Source: Apostichopus japonicus (lineage: Eukaryota; Echinodermata; Holothuroidea; Aspidochirotida; Stichopodidae). Taken from it: DNA of 64,000 bases. Within the stretch, counting starts at the first letter, position 1, and each line of letters starts with the position of its first letter. Location: positions 35,001,001-35,065,000 of the forward strand of contig NC_092580.1 in NCBI RefSeq assembly GCF_037975245.1, given 5' to 3'. The notes beneath the pieces were generated by a model. The model was not told the origin of the DNA. It worked only from the letters and a program-made list of their open reading frames with translations, and did no database searches. The position numbers and the translations under genes were made by a program. Positions 14,119 to 27,350 of the stretch are shown here, one piece after another.

Positions 14119-17100
14119 TAGATGCTTTATGATGAACAGTATATAGATAAAATAAGTCATTTAATAAATATCATTTGGAAATGAATGGCCCAACCTGACC
14201 CAAACACATGTATAAAGCTATAAAACTAATGCTCGTTAAGGGAAACCCTTATATGCAAATAATGTAAACATATGGAATAGTGATGAACAGCAAGGACCCA
14301 CATGATTTAAATTATTACTGAAAGAAGAGATCAAAGCAATGTCCAAACCAAATGATTGGTCGTGTTTCATATTGGTTATAGTCACTGATCGGAAAGTCTG
14401 CCATTTCCAATTATTTATGAAGGGAATGTTTTATGGCAGTAGGATCTCCCGTTATCTCCTATCACATTGGTTATACTCACTGATCAGGCAGTCCGCCATT
14501 TCCAATTATTTATGAAGGGGAAGTTTTATGATAGTAGGACCTCCCGTTGTCTCATGTACATTTAGGTCAAGGTATACTAGCTATTGCTTCATCACATGTT
14601 ACTGTTAGCATACATCAATATTAAATATTCTGTGCCATTGACTCCCATATCTTTGGCTTTAAATAAAATTAGGTGATGTGACCACATTGCTGTATGTATC
14701 TAACACTACTGCATCTTAACTTAGCACGTCGTAGTCGTGCTTTATAAAACATAGAGATGTTATTGCTAGTTACTGTATCATCAGCACACATGCCATCCAT
14801 CTCCATACCATTGCAGCCACTTTATTGTTATAAATTACCTTTCAGAGTGTACTATAATTAGCACAAGGAATTTACATGGTGCCTCGCTAGTTGACATCAT
14901 TCTATTTAAGATTACAAAGTGTACATGGACTATGATTCAGAATTAACGTGGGCAGCTGACTGGTTCTATTAGCATGGGGTATGATGAGCCATGTAGTATC
15001 AACACGTCAGGGAATGTGAAACATTGCAATGAGCAGTACTGAGTGATGTATACTGTCCATAGTTTGCACGTGACTTCGGATAATTAATTCTGCTTAGAGG
15101 AAGAAGACTCCGTAGGATACCCTCTCTACAGTTGAGCTCTCGTTTGGGATCATTTTTTTTTGTCTGAAATAACCTATATCCAATTACACAAACCCGGGTT
15201 GCTTTTTACAATGATATGTGCACTATGCAACGCTCGTTCAAAGTTGATATGATAATCTTGATTACAACTGGGTTCAAAAGGATCACTCAGCACAACCTCG
15301 AAGTATAAATATTCCAACGTATACCTCTTGTTATATATGTTATATATGTTAATATATCTAATTGAAATAACTGCTAAGTATCTGTGTTGTTATCTCTAAC
15401 AATTTACACAATTGTTTAGTTATAGAGCATTAGCAGACTAGAAGAAGTCAAAGCTATAAACCTGGCAACTTCAGCAACCTAGACACAAAATTGAAACATA
15501 TTCGCAAAATACTGAAGGCCAATTTGATATTTATAAGTGTGTTATAAGGTCAGAGAGATGCAAAACACGTCGGTGTATTTCCAACAATAATAAACATGAA
15601 AGAAAGAATATTGTCAATAACATCTACTTCTTGAAGTTGGCTGGAATTGATAGTTTGCCACGTAATGGATGCTGCGTAAAATGGGTGTAAATGGGCATGT
15701 AATATCGATCGACCGTTTTATTCTTATTGTTGAATGTCCATTAGCAGTAGAATGAGAACATACCATTGATTGGTATGAGTATAAATAAGATTACCTTGAA
15801 AGCAGAGAAAGACCGCTGATAAATAGAAGCTTTGGCATTGGGCTAATCCTAGTTAAGAGTGAGATAAATCCAGAGAGAATTGTTTCAGGAAACTTTTCAT
15901 ACTAGTGGAACGGGCACAATAAAAACAGGCAAAATACCAGTCAACTGTTACAAATGAATATTTATAAGAATAGTGCCGACTAAAATGACCAAACTATATT
16001 AGGCTCTCTTTTGACCATAACAGGTGTTTATATCTTTAATACACATAGCAGTTTTTACAGACACAGCCTACATTTAAAACATCAAAATCAACTTAGGTTG
16101 TTCCCAAGTTTGTTGATAAGTTTCCTGTTCATGTCTTGTAGATGATTTGCTAATGACATAGAGACTGCATATGCATTAGTTGACTGCATATGCATTAGTT
16201 TTTTGTCTTGAGCATAACTTAGTGAACGTATATTACTAGTTACTCTGCTTTGTTATGCTAATTTGGTCATTGTTCTGATCCCTTCTTGATAATTACGTGA
16301 TCGCAGACAGACAGGGATGTTGTCTTGGAAGCTTATTCGATTTGCATGTGGCATACATGTTGCACACTTCTTAAACAACTCTCACTGAAATAATGTTTCA
16401 TGAGAGCCTCGCGGAGTTCATTGAGCATATTCTGATCTTAAACATGAATTCATCCTGATGTACCAACCTTCAATCAACATGTGCTTAAACTCAGACCCAC
16501 ATAGTAATCATGAGATTTGATTCAAGCAAAGTATTCTTGATTCATGTCATACACCACAAGTTTCCGCGGCAGTCTTCGTAGCCACACGGCTGCGTTATCA
16601 TTCTCTCAATCCCTGAAATATGCTATGTGACCATGTACACACATATATGCGTTTGTTAACCTCCGTTCATGATTCACTTCAAATAAGTCAAAGAATCAAA
16701 TAAATTTTCACAATTTCTGTCGATGTTTAAAGCGAGTTGTATCGCTTTCGTTACAGGAAGTGACCTTATTTTTGGAGTATCTTGAAGCAGCAAATTTGTA
16801 CAGAGAATAAAAATAAATAGGATTTGCTCTAGAAAAGTCCCTTGGGATTTAAGAAAATCTCCACAAGGATTTTTTATTTGACTAGGTATAAGACTTTCTA
16901 CAAATATTGGGAGTACTTGTGGCGACACGAAGAATTAGGGTTTGTATCTTTTGTAGGCTATCATAAATTTGATTCAACAATGAGAACTAAAATTAGAGAA
17001 GACAGAATTACATCTGGTGTAAAGATAAACATTTTAACGTCTGCTATCAAATTCCGAAATTGAACCCAAGTATTGAAATACGGTGTTCAGTTTGCACCGT

Positions 17101-17437
17101 AGTTCTTGATAATCGACAAATATGTGATATTCAGAAGCAATTACCATATATATAATGTTTGGTATAATTTACACAAACTCTGTCCAGTGTTTCTAGGATA
17201 TATTCTGTATTGACGTTTAACTTCTATGTGAAAGAGAGGTATTAGGTATTTACAGAGCTAACACGTTGTATCCCAAAATATTATGTATATGATGTGAATT
17301 ACTAACACTGTAGAGGTACAGAGTAAGATTGGCGACTCACTGTAAAGAATATAATTACATCAGTAGGCCGATGATGCCAAAGATATGACAAGATTACAAA
17401 ATAGAATGGACATATGTTCAAATGTCTATAGGTCAAA
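14119..17437. other. Non-coding region with one 95 bp duplication
   Basis: A segment beginning ATTGGTTATA at 14371 is repeated at 14466 with about 85 percent identity (CCATTTCCAATTATTTATGA in both). A 19 bp direct duplication of GACTGCATATGCATTAGTT lies near 16165-16200. No gene is supported. Confidence 0.6.
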
Positions 17438-19110
17438 GATGGACATTCCCCTTCCTATCCCGAACAACCCTGCATATTATAGTCTACCCTATGTTACGTC
17501 AGGGGCACCCGTAAATATATGAATGACTGGACATTCCCCTTCCTAACACGAACAACCCTGCCTATTATAGTCTACCCTATGTTACGTCAGGGTCACACGT
17601 GAAGATGCGAATGACTGGACATTCCCCTCCCTAACGCATATTATAGTCTACCCTATGTTACGTCAGGGGCACCCGTAAATATATGAATGACTGGACATTC
17701 CCCTTCCTAACACGAACAACCCTGCCTATTATAGTCTACCCTATGTTACGTCAGGGTCACACGTGAAGATGCGAATGACTGGACATTCCCCTCCCTAACG
17801 CATATTATAGTCTACCCTATGTTACGTCAGGGGCACCCGTAAATATATGAATGGCTGGACATTCCCCTTCCTAACACGAACAACCCTGCCTATTATAGTC
17901 TACCCTATGTTACGTCAGGGGTACACGTGAAGATGCGAATGACTGGACATTCCCCTCCCTAACGCATATTATAGTCTACCCTATGTTACGTCAGGGGCAC
18001 CCGTAAAGATATGAATGACTGGACATTCCCTTTCCTAACCCGAACAACCCTGCATATTATAGTCTACCCTATGTTACGTCAGGGGTACACGTGAAGATGC
18101 GAATGACTGGACATTCCCCTCCCTAACGCATATTATAGTCTACCCTATGTTACGTCAGGGGCACCCGTAAAGATATGAATGACTGGACATTCCCTTTCCT
18201 AACCCGAACAACCCTGCATATTATAGTCTACCCTATGTTACGTCAGGGGTACACGTGAAGATGCGAATGACTGGACATTCCCCTCCCTAACGCATATTAT
18301 AGTCTACCCTATGTTACGTCAGGGGCACCCGTAAATATATGAATGGCTGGACATTCCCCTTCCTAACACGAACAACCCTGCCTATTATAGTCTACCCTAT
18401 GTTACGTCAGGGGCACACGTGAAGATGCGAATGACTGGACATTCCCCTCCCTAACGCATATTATAGTCTACCCTATGTTACGTCAGGGGCACCCGTAAAG
18501 ATATGAATGGCTGGACATTCCCCTTCCTAACACGAACAACCCTGCCTATTATAGTCTACCCTATGTTACGTCAGGGGTACACGTGAAGATGCGAATGACT
18601 GGACATTCCCCTCCCTAACGCATATTATAGTCTACCCTATGTTACGTCAGGGGCACCCGTAAAGATATGAATGACTGGACATTCCCTTTCCTAACCCGAA
18701 CAACCCTGCATATTATAGTCTACCCTATGTTACGTCAGGGGTACACGTGAAGATGCGAATGACTGGACATTCCCCTCCCTAACGCATATTATAGTCTACC
18801 CTATGTTACGTCAGGGGCACCCGTAAATATATGAATGGCTGGACATTCCCTTTCCTAACACGAACAACCCTGCCTATTATAGTCTACCCTATGTTACGTC
18901 AGGGGCACACGTGAAGATGCGAATGACTGGACATTCCCCTCCCTAACGCATATTATAGTCTACCCTATGTTACGTCAGGGGCACCCGTAAAGATATGAAT
19001 GACTGGACATTCCCTTTCCTAACCCGAGCAACCCTGCATATTATAGTCTACCCTATGTTACGTCAGGGGCACCCGTAAAGGTACGAATGACTGGACATTC
19101 CCTTCCTACG
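17438..19110. repeat. 164 bp dimeric satellite (88 bp + 76 bp subunits), about 10 dimers
   Basis: Two related monomers alternate. The 88 bp form has CCTTCCTAACACGAACAACC between GGACATTCC and TATTATAGTCTACCC; the 76 bp form has CCTCCCTAACGCA there. Starts of the 76 bp form at 17613, 17777 and 17941 are exactly 164 bp apart. Nearly every monomer carries TGTTACGTCAGGG, and the 76 bp form carries ACACGTGAAG. Confidence 0.97.
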
Positions 19111-20698
19111 TCTTGTTACGTCAGCACACCAAACTTTCAGTTCGATTTAAAATGTTTCACCGAAGTAATTTATTGTAAATCCAGATAATATAACTAAACA
19201 TAAGTAAGAGATACGTGTGAGTTGCACACATGTAAAGGCTCATTACTCTAATCCTATGCCTACAGGCTAGATGTGCTTGTAAGTGCTATCTTTGCCTGGG
19301 GTGTCTTGGTAAGAACATATGAAATAAATAAGAAAGATTTCATTTAATCATGTTCAATACTTGGGTAATGTGTTCCAAAGCCAGCAAATTTATATTTCAA
19401 GTTGACCTTTAGACTAAAAGATCTGAAGAGGTCATTAGAAGGAGCTGCTGAATAGTAACTGTCTGTATTGGGTCTAGGACGGGATCATTAAACTGTTAAG
19501 CATAGGTGCTTCACATGGCTAAGACAAATAGGAAACAGACAACACAAAAAAAATATATATATATATATAAAGAATACATTACAACGAGAGACGCTTTTAG
19601 TCAAGTAAGCTTAAGATATAAAAGCTCCACCTATAGAACTTTGTAGAACAATCGCCGATCCACTTGGCAAAATGGGAGATTTCATAGGTTAATTATGAAT
19701 AAATTACCATATGGCCAGGATAAAGACAGTCTTAATGCAGACCAGAATAATTAAATATTAGATACCATATTATGGAGTGTGCTTGAAGATAACTCTCCTA
19801 CAAATGTAATACTATACACGGAAAGGATGACATTAGGAACGTTTGTCAAGCAATCACAACAAACTCATCAAAGTTTATACCTGTTTCATACATGACTGGT
19901 ATGGCTACTCATAGGCATGGCCAAGGAAGCAGGGGCTAAGGTTTGTGGGCAGCGGCTCATATTTATCCAGAGACACATGACGGACTACAGGAGTTCCGGC
20001 AGGAGCGACAAAAAAGCCTCTCCCTTTACTCATATGCTCTGTGCACCACACAGTGTGTGTAGGTTAATTTTTCCAACCTGTCATTGAAGCATTTACCGTT
20101 CACATTGTATGTGCTAGAATAACTCAACAAAGCACCCAAAGGTGTGTAACAATAGAGGCTTTGAAAACAGGAGACGCTTTGTAAACGCTTTCATCTGCAT
20201 GTGATCAGTTAATGAAAAGTGATATACCACCATATAGGAAAGTAATGAGCACAATACATATAGTCGGTGTTACCTTGACAACAACCCAATTTCAGTCACT
20301 CGTAATCTTGAAATTCAGGAGATATGTTTTTGTCCAATTACCTATGGCACACTTATTTATATGAAAATGGCGAGCGACTGTAACAAGCAAGCTACATGCT
20401 GCAAAAAAATGGTGTTAAGTATGCAAACTTATCAAAAACGTACCTTTAATGGATCAGATTTGAATACTTCCATCTAAAAATGAAATGCTGTAAATTGTAA
20501 AAAATTATAAACCAATACTTAACTATATATAAAAATAGCATTCCAGCCAGTTGTGTGGAGGTAATAAAGAAAGTTGTGAATAAAGTTTTTAATAATGCAG
20601 CAAGTTGTACATAAACTTTGTAGTAGAAAACCTAATAAATATCCTACAGTTCAATATCAAAATTCTCAGCTCAGTTTCCCTTGCAAAGGTTGACACAA
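19111..20698. other. Non-coding region with a short TA tract
   Basis: A (TA)10-like tract lies at 19551-19570. No gene, RNA or element is recognised. Confidence 0.55.
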
Positions 20699-23079
20699 CC
20701 ATTCTTTGTGGCCTTAATAGTTATTTGTCTAATTACCACAAAAGGAAGCAATGGTCGGTTCGAATATTATCATTCTTTGTGGCCTTTATAGTTATTTGTC
20801 TAATTATCACAAAAGGAAGCAATGGTCGGTTCGAATCTTATCATTCTTCGTGGCCTTTATAGTTATTTGTCTAATTATCACAAAAGGAAGCAATGGTCGG
20901 TTCGAATCTTATCATTCTTCGTGGCCTTTATAGTTATTTGTCTAATTATCACAAAAGGAAGCAATGGTCGGTTCGAATCTTATCATTCTTTGTGGCTTTT
21001 ATAGTTATTTGTCTAATTACCACAAAATGAAGCAATGGTCGGTTCGAATCTTATCATTCTTCGTGGCCTTTATAGTTATTTGTCTAATTATCGCAAAAGG
21101 AAGCAATGGTCGGTTCGAATATTATCATTCTTTGTGGCCTTTATAGTTATTTGTCTAATTATCACAAAAGGAAGCAATGGTCGGTTCGAATATTATCATT
21201 CTTCGTGGCATATATAGTTATTTGTCTAATTATCACAAAAGGAAGCCAATGGTCAGTTCGAATCTTATCATTCTTCGTGGCCTTTATAGTTATTTGTCTA
21301 ATTATCACAAAAGGAAGCAATGATCGGTTCGAATCTTATCATTCTTCGTGGCCTTTATAGTTATTTGTCTAATTATCACAAAAGGAAGCAATGGTCGGTT
21401 CGAATCTTATATCATTCTTTGTGGCCTTTAAAGTTATTTGTCTAATTATCACAAAAAGGAAGCAATTGTCGGTTCGAATCTTATCATTCCCTGTGGCTTT
21501 ATAGTTATTTATCTAATTACCACAAAAGGAAGCAATGGTCGGTTCGAATCTTATCATTCTCTGTGGCCTTTATAGTTATTTGTCTAATTACCACAAAAGG
21601 AAGCAATGGTCGGTTCGAATCTTATCATTCTTTGTGGCTTTTATAGTTATTTGTCTAATTACCACAAAATAAAGCAATGGTCGGTTCGAATCTTATCATT
21701 CTTTGTGGCCTTTATAGTTATATTTGTCTAATTATCACAAAAGGAAGCAATGGTCGGTTCGAATCTTATCATTCTTCGTGGCCTTTATAGTTATTTGTCT
21801 AATTATCGCAAAAGGAAGCAATGGTCGGTTCGAATCTTATCATTCTTCGTGGCTTTTATAGTTATTTGTCTAATTACCACAAAATAAAGCAATGGTCGGT
21901 TCGAATCTTATCATTCTTCGTGGCCTTTATAGTTATTTGTCTAATTATCACAAAAGGAAGCAATGGTCGGTTCGAATCTTATCATTCTTTGTGGCCTTTA
22001 TAGTTATTTGTCTAATTATCACAAAAGGAAGCAATGGTCGGTTCGAATCTTATCATTCTCTGTGGCTTTTATAGTTATTTGTCTAATTACCACAAAATAA
22101 AGCAATGGTCGGTTCGAATCTTATCATTCTTTGTGGCCTTTATAGTTATTTGTCTAATTATCACAAAAGGAAGCAATGGTCGGTTCGAATCTTATCATTC
22201 TCTGTGGCCTTTATAGTTATTTGTCTAATTACCACAAAATAAAGCAATGGTCGGTTCGAATCTTATCATTCTTCGTGGCCTTTATAGTTATTTGTCTAAT
22301 TATCACAAAAGGAAGCAATGGTCGGTTCGAATCTTATCATTCTTTGTGGCCTTTATAGTTATTTGTCTAATTATCACAAAAGGAAGCAATGGTCGGTTCG
22401 AATCTTATCATTCTTCGTGGCCTTTATAGTTATTTGTCTAATTATCACAAAAGGAAGCAATGGTCGGTTCGAATCTTATCATTCTTCGTGGCCTTTATAG
22501 TTATTTGTCTAATTATCACAAAAGGAAGCAATGGTCGGTTCGAATCTTATCATTCTTCGTGGCCTTTATAGTTATTTGTCTAATTATCACAAAATGAAAC
22601 AATGGTCGGTTCGAATCTTATCATTCTTTGTGGCTTTTATAGTTATTTGTCTAATTATCGCAAAAGGAAGCAATGGTCGGTTCGAATCTTATCATTCTTC
22701 GTGGCCTTTATAGTTATTTGTCTAATTATCGCAAAAGGAAGCAATGGTCGGTTCGAATCTTATCATTCTTCGTGGCCTTTATAGTTATTTGTCTAATTAT
22801 CACAAAAGGAAGCAATGGTCGGTTCGAATCTTATCATTCTTCGTGGCATTTATAGTTATTTGTCTAATTATCACAAAAGGAAGCAATGGTCGGTTCGAAT
22901 CTTATCATTCTTCGTGGCCTTTATAGTTATTTGTCTAATTATCACAAAAGGAAGCAATGGTCGGTTCGAATCTTATCATTCTTCGTGGCCTTTATAGTTA
23001 TTTGTCTAATTATCACAAAAGGAAGCAATGGTCGGTTCGAATCTTATCATTCTTTGTGGCTTTTATAGTTATTTGTCTA
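20699..23079. repeat. 71 bp satellite array, about 33 units, with a tRNA B-box-like motif in each
   Basis: The unit is GCAATGGTCGGTTCGAATCT, TATCATTCTTCGTGGCCTTT, ATAGTTATTTGTCTAATTAT, CACAAAAGGAA. GGTTCGAATC matches the Pol III B-box core (GWTCRANNC). Units vary at CTTCG/CTTTG, GGCC/GGCT and AAAGG/AAATA. Because 71 is not a multiple of 3, each unit appears to start a 60-codon frame; these are artefacts. Confidence 0.97.
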
Positions 23080-24215
23080 TTTGTTGTTGTTTTGTGTTCT
23101 AGTCAATGTAAGGTTCAGGAATGAGCATAGACATTGGCTTTTCTTGCTTTATATCAGTAGATGTAACATTCATCGTTGTTGGGCCTAAGCCCAAATATAC
23201 TTACATGCTGTAACATCCATGCAGAGCCTAAATATACAGAAACACTAACTATGACGTCACAAATTATTTCCAAAATCCAATCGTATTTGAATATTACACA
23301 GTGAAGGGAACAGATTAAGCTGTTCACGTTTCTTTTAATTTCTTACTCAATTAATAGATCGTTTGTCTGGCGATTTCAACCTGTACATTAATCAATTTCT
23401 AAATTAGTAGTGAAGTGACTGGGCTGTTGAAACTCGTTGATCTTTAGTTCCTATGGGAAATTAGAATCTTGCACTGTTTCAATAGGCTGGCCTCCTCAGT
23501 TGAGAGATTTGGCTTCATTCTACAATCTCTTATTGCCAGTGTAACATGAATCATATTTAACGGCGATAATACGATATGCTCAGACTATTTGCTGTCAGGA
23601 ACAGAAGAAGATGCATCTGTTGACGTCATAGTTACGTGATCTTGCATGTGTTCAGTCTGACAGTCTAAAGTTTGACCCGACTGAAAGCTGCTTGCCTTTC
23701 CCGATCCCCATGAACATTGATAAACTGATACCGTCAATTTACTCTAAGAAACCAGAGATATAACTGTATCTTGATTCAAGATACCTCATATGGTAGGTAC
23801 TTCAACCTATACTATTATATATTTCGCATAGAGAAGTAACGAAACAAAGCCTGATACATGATTAAGACTATTGACTAATTGATATATCCTTCAACTACAG
23901 TGGTTTCCGATTTGGATTTATGGATAGTAGAATGATTGAATAATTGTAGAATGGCAAATCTGAGCAAAGCATTTAATGCATTCATTAAACTACATAACCA
24001 TACTGTGTTCTTTTTGATGTAATATTTCTGTTATTAGTTCAACGTATAATACATGATTTTTTATCAGTCGTAGAGTTATTAATGAGAATAAAACATTTGA
24101 TATAAATAGCATAAAACTTTACTGAAGCTCTTACGAAATTTTATCATTGGAAAGTTTTTTATTCGAGGGTCAGTCAACCCTTTTCCTGCATAATAATATT
24201 TAAGAAATAATACAT
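23080..24215. other. Non-coding region
   Basis: No gene, RNA or repeat is recognised. Confidence 0.55.
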
Positions 24216-24262
<47 letters not shown>

Positions 24263-24310
24263 CATAATACATACATATATACATACATACACATACATAA
24301 TACATAAAAT
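24216..24310. repeat. TA and ACATA microsatellite
   Basis: A TA tract is followed by ACATACATA repeats. Confidence 0.95.
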
Positions 24311-26155
24311 ACAAAGATATAGATATAAATATAAATACATAAAATAAAACCATACTTAATATCTAACCCGTTTTGAGTATAAATATTGTGTAACTAATTA
24401 GTTTAACATCGTGAGATAATTGACCACATTTGAAATACTTAAATCACGTGGGCGTCTGAAACCTCCTAATAATGAAGAGTTCTTGATTTGTTAAGACTAG
24501 AATAATCTTCAGGTGAAATACACTAAGGTTAGATGCAGTAATGTAGCAGGGTGAAGTTTACACTCCTGTTGGAGGCCACAACCAGAAGAACTTCACAAAT
24601 CGCTACTCCCACCACGAAAATAAAACTAGACAGTCTGCTACTCTTCCCCGCAATTACTATTTATTATTCGATGATGGTTTGAGAAGAAATGCTTTTCCGA
24701 AATTAATTGTATTCCTAAAGGTTGGTGTTAAAGTTGGGAACTATTTGCTCTACAGTTATGATGGCGACAGTCAAACCAATGTCTGCATGATTAACAGATT
24801 TAAACTGACTGGTTGAAGTAATTCGAGTTTGTCATTTCCTCTGTATCTTTAAACTGATATTGTCTTGCTTATATAACCTGATTATAGAAGCCTGGCAATA
24901 CGTGAAAGGCCTGGTGTTGCAGCTAGGCGGATATGAAGCTAATTTATATATTTGGAAGTAGAAAATAGTCAATATTGATCTGTTGTTCGACTTTATGAGC
25001 AGTTCTGATCTTAGTCTGCTCCAGAGATTGGTTATCATTTCTGTAATTTGTCGAAGCGGAAGCTAACATATCGATGTATATAGAAATATGATCACCACGA
25101 GGTGGTAGGTTCCTACATAGGATAGGCCGTTAGTTACCAACTCTTGAATTTAAAATATATTGAAAGGTTTTTGTCAATATAATTTTTGTAAGACTAATCG
25201 GAGGTTTGGGAAGTGTTTCTTGTTATTCGTTTGTAATTTGCTTTTTTTTGGTTGCGAAAATCCTTTCTTTCTTGATTATATAAAAGTTGGCAACTCATAA
25301 TTAAACAAGCTAAATTTGCTGATTCGTACATGTAGTGTTCTGTGAATACGATGTTTAACGTCATGGACAACTTCTATAAAAAAATATATAAAAAAGAAAA
25401 AAAGAAAAGAAATATAATTTAAGAATAGGAACATATGTTACTTCCCACCACACACCCACTTGTGTCACTGATCTCAAATGTAGTGGGATAGTGTACATTA
25501 ATGATGGTTGGGAGGGGTGCCATGAAAACACATTAAATATGGTTATATCTCACTAAGTAACACCGTTACAAGGACAACAGAGGTCCGGACGGTTTACCAT
25601 CATGCAATGTTTATATACGGAAGAGTATATTGTGCTTTTCTGACATATGACGTCATATGATAAAAGCAGAGGTCAAAGGTCATAGAACGATAATGTGTTC
25701 TTTTAACTATTGCGGATGCCAACATTTCAAATGGCTGAAACTGTCAAACCCATGTACGAAATATGACGCTCGATGTTTTTTTCGTCTGCTCATTTTGTAA
25801 CCTCAGCTGATCTGTCATATTTTGGAGGGAGACACTGCGAAACACAAAGCAGGCGATTTGGTTATTCCACGAATCAAATGTAGCGTAAAAGCGTTCGCAT
25901 GCAACGCCTTGAGTTTGACAGTGTATACTCACTGAGCAAGCTGGCGAATGACATGACCGGAACGGCATCTATCATAAAGTACGTAATAAATGATACCTCT
26001 GTAATGAGCTGGAACTTTAACTTGATATTCACACGATCTGATTCATGAATGGTTTATTAATCAATAGTTTTCAAGGGGAACTGGTGAATGTGACAAACGA
26101 AAAGTACGAATACAGGTCACATCTGTGAAAATAGTATGAACCAGGTCAGGCTTGT
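24311..26155. other. Non-coding region
   Basis: AT-rich with an A/AG-rich patch at 25378-25412. The minus-strand frame at 25744-25968 has no recognisable domain. No gene is supported. Confidence 0.55.
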
Positions 26156-26190
<35 letters not shown>

Positions 26191-26301
26191 CAAGGAAGGA
26201 TCAGGCTATATATATATATATAGCCTATATATATAGCCTATATATATAGCCTATATATATAGCCTATATATATAGCCTATATATATAGCCTATATATATA
26301 G

Positions 26302-26338
<37 letters not shown>
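26156..26338. repeat. TA microsatellite containing a 13 bp repeat (AGCCTATATATAT)
   Basis: AGCC recurs every 13 bp (26222, 26235, 26248 and on) between two pure TA tracts. GGCTATATATATATATATAGCC at 26203-26225 is a perfect palindrome. Confidence 0.95.
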
Positions 26339-26342
<4 letters not shown>

Positions 26343-27195
26343 GTTTTACGCCAGTTATGGAAAGCAGTTTTCTTCTTATAGTACCGTATACGATACACAC
26401 CTCTGATTTCCCCACGCCATTAAGCCAGACCTAAATCGGTAGGATTAGCAGTGACTTACTTGCCAAATTCCCCGAAGTATTGAGGGATTTTTTTTTGGTC
26501 GAGGGGTAATGCAATCATTTGAAAGATTAAACCCCTATATCGTATGACGGATGTTAATCATTACGTGTATAACGTCACTGGAGGCTTATTCTGTCTTAAC
26601 AAACCAGTCCAACCATGAATAAGCATCATATTCTGAAATAGTTTACATGGGAAAATATCATGTGGTCATTTGTTTCGAAACGTGAATTGTTGTACAGCTA
26701 TGATATGCTAGTGTTATATCCATAATTTATAATATCACACGCAAGCACGGGTTGTCTATGCAAATACATTTCTCGCTGTTCTGTCAGTCTATCAGAAATG
26801 AACACATCCTCCTGGTTGCTTTAAATAACGGTGATGAGTTAGACTTGCAACCATTACGTTACGACGCTGTGATCGTAATTCCATGCAGCTAATATATTGT
26901 CGCACACGAAGTGTTATGGCCACCGCATGCAAATGTTTTCAATACCTATTAGAAATATAAGTATTACAATATTTAAGTGTAAGCTCAGTGGTTAACGCCG
27001 GTACCTTCCAATCATAAGGTCCCAATTAGAGTCAATCCAAGATTAATGTAATTCGCCCAGTTACAGACTTGTTGACAATTGACAATTCATAATCATGGAC
27101 GTTAAATATGAATTAAGAGACTGACTTCAGTCAGCTTGCGGCTCTGATAACCCAAATGAGGCTTCTTTGCGAGTTCCTGTTTGCAGGAGGATCTT
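26339..27195. other. Non-coding region
   Basis: No gene, RNA or repeat is recognised. Confidence 0.55.
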
Positions 27196-27350
27196 AAATA
27201 CATACATACATACATACATACATACATACATACATACATACATACATACATACATACATACATACATACATACATACATACATACATACATACATACATA
27301 CATACATACATACATACATACATACATACATACATACATACATACATACC
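27196..27350. repeat. (CATA)n microsatellite
   Basis: About 38 near-perfect ACAT units. Open frames reading Tyr-Ile-His-Thr or Met-Tyr-Val-Cys through it are artefacts. Confidence 0.98.

Noticed and set aside
20605-23068. Many 60-codon frames starting MVGSN in the 71 bp array
   Set aside because: The 71 bp unit shifts frame each copy, so every unit yields the same artefact start; no splice or coding signal.
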